Positions 8,463 through 15,723 of a DNA stretch of 64,000 nt are shown here, one piece after another. The stretch is from Massilia sp. Mn16-1_5 (GTDB taxonomy: Bacteria; Pseudomonadota; Gammaproteobacteria; Burkholderiales; Burkholderiaceae_D). Both the position numbers and the translations under genes were made by a program. Position 1 is the first letter of the stretch, and each line of letters opens with the position of its first letter. The stretch is taken from contig NZ_PPXQ01000009.1 in NCBI RefSeq assembly GCF_004798585.1, positions 1 through 64,000 on the forward strand. The letters are read 5' to 3'. The notes beneath the pieces are model-generated. The model saw only the letters and a list, made by a program, of their open reading frames with translations, was not told where the DNA came from and searched no databases.

Positions 8463-8920
8463 TGTGCGGTCCCCATGCGGACCGTTGCCATGGCGCTGGT
8501 GCTGCTGCCATTACGGGACATGCTCAGGCTCACCTTGATGAGCGGCTGGGTGCTGTCGTTCACGGGGATGCTGAGCTCGAAGGCCGTGACCGATTCGGCC
8601 AGCACATAGCTTTCCTTGCCCTGCTGCTCGATCAGTACCCCGTTGTTGACGCTGTAGACGGCCGGTTTTAGCCAGTCGCTGCTCGGTTTGCCGACCAGGG
8701 TGGTGGAAGGTGGCGTGGCGCGGATGCGCGCGGCGATGCGCTCGAGGGCGAAGTCGGCGTCGCGTTGCAGCGCGATCTGTTCCTGTCCGACGCTGGCGGC
8801 AGCCGAGGCGGTCTGCAGCATCGGCACCAGTGGGACCATGACGAGGGCGGTAATAGCCAGTCCGATCAGCAGTTCGACCAGGCTGAGGCCCTGTGCGCGG
8901 GCAGGCAGATGCGGGATCAT
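8459..8920 (-). CDS. MshO/PilW-like minor pilin
   Basis: A 153-residue prepilin-like protein. Its type III/IV leader is MIPHLPARAQG followed by LSLVELLIGLAITALVM, with Glu at +5 after the predicted cleavage. The rest has the PilW/MshO feature of an N-terminal helix with DADFALERIAARIRATPP, then a beta-rich C-terminus. ATG 8920 overlaps the upstream gene's stop (ATGA). The frame is open further 5' but overlaps the neighbouring pilin gene. It probably takes part in pilus initiation with the other minor pilins encoded beside it. Confidence 0.75.
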   Translation of the reverse strand: MIPHLPARAQGLSLVELLIGLAITALVMVPLVPMLQTASAAASVGQEQIALQRDADFALERIAARIRATPPSTTLVGKPSSDWLKPAVYSVNNGVLIEQQGKESYVLAESVTAFELSIPVNDSTQPLIKVSLSMSRNGSSTSAMATVRMGTAQ

Positions 8921-9345
8921 CGCGCCACCAGGGTTGTGAACGAGTACCCTTTGTCCGAGGTGAGCGAGACCGACAGCATGGCCGATTCGAGCCGATCCTG
9001 GGCGGTGCTTGCGGCCAGCGGTACCGGGGCCGGCGCGCACTGCTCGCATAGCACGAGCGCGAGGCTGCGCACGACCCGCGCGCAGGCCGTGTCCTCGGGC
9101 AGCACATAGCTCGCGCCGCCGTCCTTGACGGCTGCGCTCCACAAGGTTTGGTAGGGCTCGGCGAGGATGGTTTCCATCGAATTCTTCATGCAGCGCAGCT
9201 CCTGCGCCTTGTCGACGGCGGCCGACGAGGCGGACAAGCCGTTGCGCACCGCTTCCGCCATCGGCACGACGCAGATGGCCAGCAGCAGTACGGCGACCAT
9301 GACTTCAATGAAGGAAAAGCCATGCTGTCGAACGGCAGCCTTCAC
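8917..9345 (-). CDS. MshD/PilV-like minor pilin
   Basis: A 142-residue prepilin-like protein starting at a GTG (9345) that overlaps the preceding stop as GTGA. The leader VKAAVRQHG is followed by FSFIEVMVAVLLLAICVVPM, with Glu at +5, which is typical of the PilV/MshD/GspI group. The remainder contains four cysteines, including a CEQC pair, that may form disulfides in the periplasm. Processing would need a prepilin peptidase, and none is encoded in the window. Confidence 0.75.
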   Translation of the reverse strand: MKAAVRQHGFSFIEVMVAVLLLAICVVPMAEAVRNGLSASSAAVDKAQELRCMKNSMETILAEPYQTLWSAAVKDGGASYVLPEDTACARVVRSLALVLCEQCAPAPVPLAASTAQDRLESAMLSVSLTSDKGYSFTTLVAR

Positions 9346-9914
9346 AGCGTCACCCGGCCCGTCACCGGTGCCACGCGTACCACGCGTTCGATGTTCCCGT
9401 AGCGGATCGTGACCAGGCCGTCTTCCTTCAGCGGATCGACGTCCTTGGTGCCGCTTAGCAGGCTCCACAACTGGCTCAGTTTGCTGGTGTCGACGTAGGA
9501 GGGCGCGCCATCCGGTCCGAAGGAGGCGAAATTGGTCGTGGGTCCGCCCTCGTACTTGAAAACGGCGCTGACAATGGTGGCGCGCGGCATGGCGTTTGCT
9601 GCGAAGCTGATCTGGTAATCGCGTTTGTCGAGGGGATGTGTGGTGGTAATGCTTCCAGATGTGGTGGGCTGGTAAACCCGCAGCATCTGGGTAGCGGGGT
9701 CCACGCTGACCTGCTGGTAGGTGTTGGTCCGGATCGCTTCGCGCTGGGCGAAGCGCAGGGCTCGGACCACTTCGTTTGCCATGGCATCGGCCGCGAAGGA
9801 GCTGACCGGGTCCGCTTTTGGAACCGCAATCGATGCTGCGATCGCAACGACTGCGATAACGATGACCATTTCGGCAAGGGTTACGCCCGTTTGCCGTAGC
9901 GTAGGACGAACCAC
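9342..9914 (-). CDS. MshC/GspH-like minor pilin
   Basis: A 190-residue prepilin-like protein. The leader MVRPTLRQTG is followed by VTLAEMVIVIAVVAIAASIA, with Glu at +5; Val replaces the usual Phe at +1. The core shows the GspH pattern FAADAMANEVVRALRFAQRE and a C-terminus VTIRYGNIERVVRVAPVTGR. It lies nine bases after the major pilin gene, and its stop overlaps the GTG start of the next gene. Confidence 0.75.
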   Translation of the reverse strand: MVRPTLRQTGVTLAEMVIVIAVVAIAASIAVPKADPVSSFAADAMANEVVRALRFAQREAIRTNTYQQVSVDPATQMLRVYQPTTSGSITTTHPLDKRDYQISFAANAMPRATIVSAVFKYEGGPTTNFASFGPDGAPSYVDTSKLSQLWSLLSGTKDVDPLKEDGLVTIRYGNIERVVRVAPVTGRVTL

Positions 9915-9923
9915 TGCCAGTGT

Positions 9924-10511
9924 TTAGTAGGTCGAGTATGCTGCGCCGCGACGGCCGACGGCGTTGCTGTTCATGACGATACGGCCCGAGCGGTTGTCGA
10001 ACTGGTAGCCACCCGTCGCCGCAGCAGGTGCCTGATTTTGCGCGCCAGTCGAGATGATGGCAACGGCACGGCTCGGCGGGTTCGTGATCTGTTCAGCTGG
10101 AATGGCAGCCAGATACGGTCCCAGGGACAGGCCGCTTGCTTGGACACGCACCGTGCAGGTTTCGCCGGCGGCGTTCGAGAAGCCGGTGAGCTGTTCCGTA
10201 AATGCAGCTTCGGTATTCACCGCACCGGCACCCGGAGTACCGCCGGCGGCCGTGCATGCCGCCGCTGTCGTACCGGCAGCGGTATTGGCCGAAGGGTAAG
10301 TGTTACGGTGTTGGACACGATAGAGCTCGATCGCCGAGCGCATGGTGTTCAGGTTGGCATCAAGCGCCGCTTCCTGCGCGTCACCAGAGGTGTTCGCAAA
10401 CTGCGGAATCGCAATCGCCGCCAGGATCGCAATGATGATCACGACGATCAGGAGCTCGATGAGCGTGAAGCCTTTGGCGGCATGGCGGCGGAAAGTGGAG
10501 GTCATCATCAT
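9924..10511 (-). CDS. mshA: Major type IV pilin, MshA-like
   Basis: A 195-residue prepilin with a canonical leader and N-terminal helix: AAKG followed by FTLIELLIVVIIIAILAAIA and then IPQF. The length is normal for MshA/type II pseudopilins. There is a long variable Ala/Thr-rich loop with cysteines (AAACTAAGG, GETCTV) that can form the D-region disulfide. Three ATGs stand in a row at 10511, 10508 and 10505, and there is no clear Shine-Dalgarno sequence. It is the only pilin here with a full consensus leader and is preceded by a 123-base leader region with its own stem-loop, which fits a highly expressed major subunit. A minor MshB role cannot be excluded. Confidence 0.85.
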   Translation of the reverse strand: MMMTSTFRRHAAKGFTLIELLIVVIIIAILAAIAIPQFANTSGDAQEAALDANLNTMRSAIELYRVQHRNTYPSANTAAGTTAAACTAAGGTPGAGAVNTEAAFTEQLTGFSNAAGETCTVRVQASGLSLGPYLAAIPAEQITNPPSRAVAIISTGAQNQAPAAATGGYQFDNRSGRIVMNSNAVGRRGAAYSTY

Positions 10512-10572
10512 TTTAGAATAAGGTTAAGTGAAGTTTGCTGAGAGGCAAATTCTTAACGGATAGCAACGAAGA

Positions 10573-10604
10573 GTAGCATGAACAAACGGTTCTTTTGTTG
10601 CTAC
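10573..10604 (-). promoter_or_regulatory. Stem-loop in the leader before the major pilin gene
   Basis: GTAGC (10573-10577) and AACAAA (10581-10586) pair with TTTGTT (10594-10599) and GCTAC (10600-10604), leaving a three-base bulge. It lies in the 123-base AT-rich gap between the GspF-like gene and the pilin gene and has no T run on the minus strand. That makes it more likely an mRNA processing or stability hairpin, or an attenuator, than a full terminator. Confidence 0.45.
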
Positions 10605-10634
10605 GGCGCATTTACTTTTTCAAATTGTCGTTTT

Positions 10635-11777
10635 TTAATGCACAGCTCGTGACATTTTGAAAATAGGCAGGATGATCGAGGTGACGATCGTCCCGACCAG
10701 GATGCCCATCACCAGCAGCATCACCGGTTCGGCCATCTTCGCCAGCGCGTTCAGCTGGCGCGTCAGGTCGCGCTCGTAAAAGTCGGCGACGCGGCCCATC
10801 ACGCGGCCCAGCGTGCCGGTCTGCTCGCCGGTATCGATCATCTGCTTGACGCTGACCGGGATCAGCGGGCTGTCGCGAAAACCGGCGGCGATGCCCCGTC
10901 CTTCGGTCACCTGCACTTCGAGTTCGCCAATAAAACGCTGGAATTCCGCGTTCGGGATCACGTTGCGGCAGGCGCCCAGCGTGGCGAGGATGGTCACGCC
11001 GCGCTCGAGCGAAATGCCCATCACGCGCAGCAGGCGCGTCAGATAGATCTTGATGAAGATGTCTTTGACGTAGGGCAGGCGCAATTTGAGGCGGTCGAGC
11101 TTTTCGCGCACGTCGGGACGGCGCAGCGCAAGCAGGGCGCCGGCCAGCAGCGCCAGCGTGCCGATGCCGAACAGCGCGCCATGGCGGGTCAGCGCCTCGC
11201 TGGCGAAGATGAAAATCTTGGTCGTCACCGGCAGTTCGTCGTAGATCGAGGTGAACATCACCGAGAACTTCGGGAACACGGCGACCAGGATGAAGATCAC
11301 CACCAGGATCGAGAACACGATCAGGAAGCCGGGATAGGACAGGGCCGAGACGATCGTGCTGCGCAGCCGTTCCTGCTTTTCGTCCATGTCGACCAGTTGC
11401 TCGAGCACTTCCGGCAGGAAGCCGCCTTCCTCGCTGGCGCCGACCAGGTTGATGTAGGTCGGCGGGAACAGGTCGGGGTGCTTGTGCAGGGCTTCGGAAA
11501 AACGCTGGCCGCCGACGATGTCATCCGCGACCTCGCCGATGATCGCCTTCAAACGCGGCTTGCCGGCCTGCTCGTGCAGGGCGCGCAGCGCGTCGTGCAG
11601 CGGCACGCCCGTCTCCAGCAGCAGGGCCAGGCGTTCGGTGAACAGCATGCGGTCGGCGCTGCCGATGCGCGCGTCCTTCGTCAGGTGCCAGGCCGGCTTG
11701 CGTGCGGCCGCCTTGGCCGGTCCGGCCAGCTCGGTCGCGGTCGGGGTCAGCGGGTGGTCATTCCATTCGATAGCCAT
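10635..11777 (-). CDS. mshG: GspF/PilC/MshG-like inner-membrane platform protein
   Basis: A 380-residue protein with the duplicated type II secretion F domain. The first repeat begins LFTERLALLLETGVPLHDAL and the second RLLRVMGISLERGVTILATL. Three membrane segments are visible (about 160-185, 200-225 and 350-372, the last EPVMLLVMGILVGTIVTSII). PilC/GspF proteins form the inner-membrane platform that the ATPase turns during pilus assembly. The first ~45 residues are a variable cytoplasmic extension. The start is nine bases downstream of the ATPase gene. Confidence 0.9.
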   Translation of the reverse strand: MAIEWNDHPLTPTATELAGPAKAAARKPAWHLTKDARIGSADRMLFTERLALLLETGVPLHDALRALHEQAGKPRLKAIIGEVADDIVGGQRFSEALHKHPDLFPPTYINLVGASEEGGFLPEVLEQLVDMDEKQERLRSTIVSALSYPGFLIVFSILVVIFILVAVFPKFSVMFTSIYDELPVTTKIFIFASEALTRHGALFGIGTLALLAGALLALRRPDVREKLDRLKLRLPYVKDIFIKIYLTRLLRVMGISLERGVTILATLGACRNVIPNAEFQRFIGELEVQVTEGRGIAAGFRDSPLIPVSVKQMIDTGEQTGTLGRVMGRVADFYERDLTRQLNALAKMAEPVMLLVMGILVGTIVTSIILPIFKMSRAVH

Positions 11778-11786
11778 GGCGCTCCC

Positions 11787-13811
11787 TTACAAGGAATGGA
11801 CGACGCGCGCGATTTCCTCAGGCGTGGTGTCGCCGCCAAAGGCGCGTTCCATGCCGTCCGCGTACAGGTCGCGGTGGCCGCTGGCGCCTACGTGCTGCGC
11901 CATCGCATCCTTGCTGGCGTTCGCCACGATCATGCGCTGCAGTTCCGGCCCGACTTCGAGCAGCTCGTAGATGCCCAGGCGGCCCTTGTAGCCGGAGTCG
12001 TAGCAGGACGGGCAGCCGCGGCCCTTTTGCAGTTTCAGGTTGCCTTCGCCCTTCCAGCCATACGCCAGCGCGGCGCCGGGCGGTACCAGGTAGCCGGTCT
12101 TGCAGGCCGGGCAGATGCGGCGCACCAGGCGCTGCGCCATCACGCCGATCAGGGCCGACGACAGCAAATACGGCTCGACCCCCATCTCGACCAGGCGCGC
12201 CACCGCGCCCAGCGTGTCGTTGGTGTGCAGGGTGGTCAGCACCAGGTGTCCGGTCAGCGCCGCCTGCACCGCGATCTCCGCGGTCTGGCGGTCGCGGATC
12301 TCGCCGACCATGATGATGTCCGGATCCTGGCGCAGCACGTGCTTCAGGATCTTCGGGAAGGTCAGCCCGATCGCATCATTGACCTGGTTCTGGTTGATGA
12401 TGTCCAGCTGGTACTCGACCGGGTCCTCGATCGTGACGATGTTCTTCTCGATACTTTTGAGGTAGTTGATCGCCGCGTACAGGCTGGTGGTCTTGCCGCT
12501 GCCGGTCGGCCCCGTGACAAGAATCAGGCCGTGGCTGCGCCCGAGCAGGCGTTTGAAGGTGTCCACCGCGCCGCCGTTCATGCCCAGCTTGTCGACATCC
12601 AGAATCGACTGGTTTTTATCCAGCACGCGCAGCACCACCTTCTCGCCATAGATGCCGGGGAGGGATGAAAAACGCAGGTCGACCGTGCGGCCTTGCGTCA
12701 TGACCTGGATGCGGCCGTCCTGCGGTAATCTCCGTTCCGCGATGTCGAGATGCGCCATCACCTTTAAACGCGAGACGATCGCCGGATGCAGCTCGATCCG
12801 GGGCGACATGACTTCATAGAGAATGCCGTCGATGCGCAGGCGGATACGCGATTTATTCCGCGAGATCTCGATGTGGATATCGCTGGCGTTGTCGTGGATC
12901 GCGCGCTGGATCACGGCATTGACCATGTTGATCACCGGGCTGGCGCCGGCCATCTGGTCGATCTGCGTGTAGTCGTCCGGGATCTGGTTTTCCACCAGCT
13001 CGAGGTCGTCCGCCTCGCTGTGGATAAAATCCGGCATAGTGCCGCCGTAGGCGTCGTCGCGCACGCGGTTGATGTCGGCCGGCGGCGCCATCGCGACGCG
13101 GATACGGCAGCCGGTGCGGGCGCGGATCTCGTCGATGCTGTGCACGGCCTGCGGCTCGCCGGTGGCGATCGTCAGCGTGTTCTCGACCACGAACAGCGGA
13201 ATCACGTTCAGGCGTTTCGCCACGTCGCGTTCCAGCAGCGAGACGGCGGTCGGGTCGTACAGGCCGGCGCGCAGGCTGACGAAAGGGAGATCGAGCTGCT
13301 CGGCCAGGGCCTGGAAGAGGGCGGCTTCGGACAGCCACTTCTTTTCGACCATGATGAAACCCATGCGCTTGCCGGTCTGCTCCTGCAGGCGCGCCGCTTC
13401 CGCCACCTGGCTTGCAGTCACGATGCCGCGTTCGACCAGGATGTCGCCCAGCTTTAATTGGCCGGGCGGGCGCGCGGGCTTGGCCGGCGCCTGGGGCGCG
13501 TCATACAGGGCCACTTGGTCGGCGACGCCGGTAATCGTCAGGATGTCGAGCAGCAGCGGGCTCGGGTAGGCCAGTTTCAGCCAGCCGCCCAGGGCGCCCA
13601 GGCGGCTGGCCGCGCGCGTCATCAGTTCCAGCGCCCGGCCCGACAGCAGCGGCACCTTGCCCAGGTCGAGCACGATGCTGACCTGGTGCTGGGCGATGCA
13701 TTCGGCGATCGCGCTTTCCACCGCATCGATGGCGTCAACGGCCACCAGCGCCATCGACGGCGCCAGGTAGGTCATCGAGCCGATGCGGCTGCGGGTCACG
13801 GCATCGTTCAT
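11787..13811 (-). CDS. mshE: STAS-MshEN-GspE pilus assembly ATPase (MshE-like)
   Basis: A 674-residue ATPase. Residues 1-105 look like a STAS domain (SIVLDLGKVPLLSGRALELM, then GGWLKLAYPSPLLLDILTIT), with Ser57 where phosphorylatable STAS serines lie. Residues 120-172 form an MshEN-like c-di-GMP-binding domain; motif I (KLGDILVERGIVTASQ) is well kept, while motif II lacks its central Gly (MVEKKWLS). The motor follows: Walker A GPTGSGKT at 434-441, PDIIMVGEIRD, a HTND box, and a C-terminal Zn site (CPAC...CPSC). MshE-type ATPases power pilus extension and respond to c-di-GMP. An N-terminal STAS fusion is, to my knowledge, unusual. No PilT retraction ATPase is encoded nearby. Confidence 0.88.
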   Translation of the reverse strand: MNDAVTRSRIGSMTYLAPSMALVAVDAIDAVESAIAECIAQHQVSIVLDLGKVPLLSGRALELMTRAASRLGALGGWLKLAYPSPLLLDILTITGVADQVALYDAPQAPAKPARPPGQLKLGDILVERGIVTASQVAEAARLQEQTGKRMGFIMVEKKWLSEAALFQALAEQLDLPFVSLRAGLYDPTAVSLLERDVAKRLNVIPLFVVENTLTIATGEPQAVHSIDEIRARTGCRIRVAMAPPADINRVRDDAYGGTMPDFIHSEADDLELVENQIPDDYTQIDQMAGASPVINMVNAVIQRAIHDNASDIHIEISRNKSRIRLRIDGILYEVMSPRIELHPAIVSRLKVMAHLDIAERRLPQDGRIQVMTQGRTVDLRFSSLPGIYGEKVVLRVLDKNQSILDVDKLGMNGGAVDTFKRLLGRSHGLILVTGPTGSGKTTSLYAAINYLKSIEKNIVTIEDPVEYQLDIINQNQVNDAIGLTFPKILKHVLRQDPDIIMVGEIRDRQTAEIAVQAALTGHLVLTTLHTNDTLGAVARLVEMGVEPYLLSSALIGVMAQRLVRRICPACKTGYLVPPGAALAYGWKGEGNLKLQKGRGCPSCYDSGYKGRLGIYELLEVGPELQRMIVANASKDAMAQHVGASGHRDLYADGMERAFGGDTTPEEIARVVHSL

Positions 13812-15329
13812 TTACGCGGCAACTCCCACTGCTTCGCGTGCAATGTTGAAACGGGCGATCCACTCCGGCTCGGCAGCGCAGACTTCCTCGAACACCTTGA
13901 TGATGCTCGGGTCGAGCTGGCTGCCGGCCACGCGCTTGATCTCCGCCATCGCCACTTCGTGGCTGCGTCCGGCGCGGTAGGCACGCGAGCTGGTGATCGA
14001 ATCGTAGGTGTCGGCCACCGCGATGATGCGCGCGTTGAGCGGAATGTCGTTACCCTTCAGGCCATGCGGATAGCCGGTGCCGTCGTATTTTTCCTGATGG
14101 TGGCGCGCGCCCGGCACCGCACCCTTTAAACGGTCGATGTGGCGCAGGATTTCGTAGCTGCGCTCCGGGTGCACCATGATGAAGGTGAACTCGTCGCGCG
14201 TCAGGCGGCCCGGTTTGCACAGCACCGCATCCGGGATGCCGATCTTGCCGACATCGTGCAGCAGCGAACCCCAGAACAGGTCGTCGGTGTCGCGCGTGGA
14301 GAGCTGCATGGCTTCGCCGATCTGCATTGCGATGTAGTGCACGCGCTCGGAGTGGCCGCGCGTGTACGGGTCCTTGGCTTCGACCGCCTCGATCAGGGCG
14401 TTCGCCATCTGCTCGTTGAATTTCTGCGTTTCCGCCAGCGCGCCGTACATCTTCGACAGGCCGGACAGTTGGTTCGCCAGCAGCTCTCCGAGTTTACGGT
14501 CGCTGTTCGAGAAATCGGGTTTCGTCAGGTGGTTCGCCAGCACCAGGATCGCCACCACGCTGCGGTCGTGGATCACTGGGCAGCACAGCAGTTTATAAGG
14601 CAGGTCCGTGAAGATGTAGGCGCGGCGCGGGTCGTTGACGTCGTTGATGACGATCGGGGCGCGCGCCGAATGCGTGAAGCGATACAAATCTCCGCGCATC
14701 TCGACCAGCACCAGGTCCAGGTTGTGGATCGGCGCCGACAGGTTGGTCGCGTGCACGCACAGGTTCTCGCCCGGCTTGACGAAGGCGGCAACGTCGGCGT
14801 CCATGTGCTCGGCCCAGCTTTGCAGCAGCTTCTGGAACAGGTCGGCGCCCGGTTCGAGCTGCTGGACCTGCTTGTCTATCGCATACACCAGGTGCAGTTC
14901 CTCGTAGCGCTCGGACAGTTCCAGCGCCATGCTGTCGAGTTCGCGCTTGGCGGCCACGTCGTCGGCGATGCCGGCGGCGATGTCCTCGAAGGTCTCGGCC
15001 AGCAGGTCCCAGGCGGTCGGGGCCTCGGCCAGGCGGGCGACACGCGCCGCCAGGTAGCCGAGCAGGCCGCTCTTGCCGTGAATGGCCATGTACAGCAGCG
15101 TGGCAGTGTCCGCATCATGGCGCTGCATGCCGTCGCCGACACAGGCCCACGCAAAACCGGCCGCGCAGCGTTCGCCGATCCAGCGACCGATGTCGCTGTC
15201 GCCGCGGGCGGTCCAGGCGAGGGCGCCGGAGGCGTCGCAGACGGCGAAATCGTGTTCGACGCCGGTGACGCGGCGCAGCCAGCGCGCGTAGCGGGTGTAA
15301 TCGAGCTCGTTCAGGGCGTCAGGCTGCAT
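13812..15329 (-). CDS. GAF and HD-GYP domain protein, candidate c-di-GMP phosphodiesterase
   Basis: A 505-residue protein without membrane segments. There is an N-terminal ligand-binding-like region (1-130), a coiled coil (about 130-155), a GAF domain (about 160-300) and an HD-GYP domain (about 315-490). The catalytic HD is at 358-359 (LLHDVGKIGIPD), and the GYP loop is intact (HHQEKYDGTGYP, 410-421), so c-di-GMP hydrolysis is expected. It starts 11 bases inside the upstream receiver gene and abuts the ATPase gene. It probably opposes the GGDEF cyclase encoded in the same run. Confidence 0.88.
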   Translation of the reverse strand: MQPDALNELDYTRYARWLRRVTGVEHDFAVCDASGALAWTARGDSDIGRWIGERCAAGFAWACVGDGMQRHDADTATLLYMAIHGKSGLLGYLAARVARLAEAPTAWDLLAETFEDIAAGIADDVAAKRELDSMALELSERYEELHLVYAIDKQVQQLEPGADLFQKLLQSWAEHMDADVAAFVKPGENLCVHATNLSAPIHNLDLVLVEMRGDLYRFTHSARAPIVINDVNDPRRAYIFTDLPYKLLCCPVIHDRSVVAILVLANHLTKPDFSNSDRKLGELLANQLSGLSKMYGALAETQKFNEQMANALIEAVEAKDPYTRGHSERVHYIAMQIGEAMQLSTRDTDDLFWGSLLHDVGKIGIPDAVLCKPGRLTRDEFTFIMVHPERSYEILRHIDRLKGAVPGARHHQEKYDGTGYPHGLKGNDIPLNARIIAVADTYDSITSSRAYRAGRSHEVAMAEIKRVAGSQLDPSIIKVFEEVCAAEPEWIARFNIAREAVGVAA

Positions 15330-15723
15330 GGGTGTTCTCCTGCTGGGTGGCGGCGCCGGCGAAGTGCGTGGCGAGGCGCGCGATCAGTTGGCGTGGGCTG
15401 AGGGGTTTTTCGAGAAAATCGACATCAAGCAGATCGCGCACCCATTCGCGCTCGCTGGAGGCCGTCATCGAGGTCATCACGAAGATGGGGAAGCATTCGT
15501 CCGGATAGCGTGCGCGCGCGGTGCGGCACAACTCCCGTCCGTCCATGCCGGCCATCTGGATGTCGCTGACCATCACGTCGGGACGGCGCGCGGCCATCTT
15601 TTCCAGCGCTTCGGCGCCGTCGTTGGCGCTGGCGACCTCATAGCCCTCGCGCTCGAGCATCAGGCGCAGCACGCGGATCACGTGCGGTTCGTCGTCGACC
15701 AGCAGGATCGTGCGTTTGTTCAT
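15319..15723 (-). CDS. Single-domain response regulator (CheY-like)
   Basis: A 134-residue receiver domain with no output domain. The acidic pair is at 10-11 (LLVDDEP), the phosphoacceptor is Asp54 (MVSDIQMAGMDG), the conserved Thr/Ser region is VMTSMTASSE, and the conserved Lys is in FLEKPLSP. It overlaps the upstream histidine kinase gene by five bases and the downstream HD-GYP gene by 11, so the three gene products should be made together. It may pass phosphate from the kinase to a partner, for example to the HD-GYP protein by direct contact. Confidence 0.9.
   Translation of the reverse strand: MNKRTILLVDDEPHVIRVLRLMLEREGYEVASANDGAEALEKMAARRPDVMVSDIQMAGMDGRELCRTARARYPDECFPIFVMTSMTASSEREWVRDLLDVDFLEKPLSPRQLIARLATHFAGAATQQENTHAA

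Noticed and set aside
7543-8511. N-terminal extension of the GGDEF protein
   Set aside because: The open frame upstream of 7542 overlaps the MshP-like pilin gene out of frame and reads as low-complexity Arg-rich sequence.
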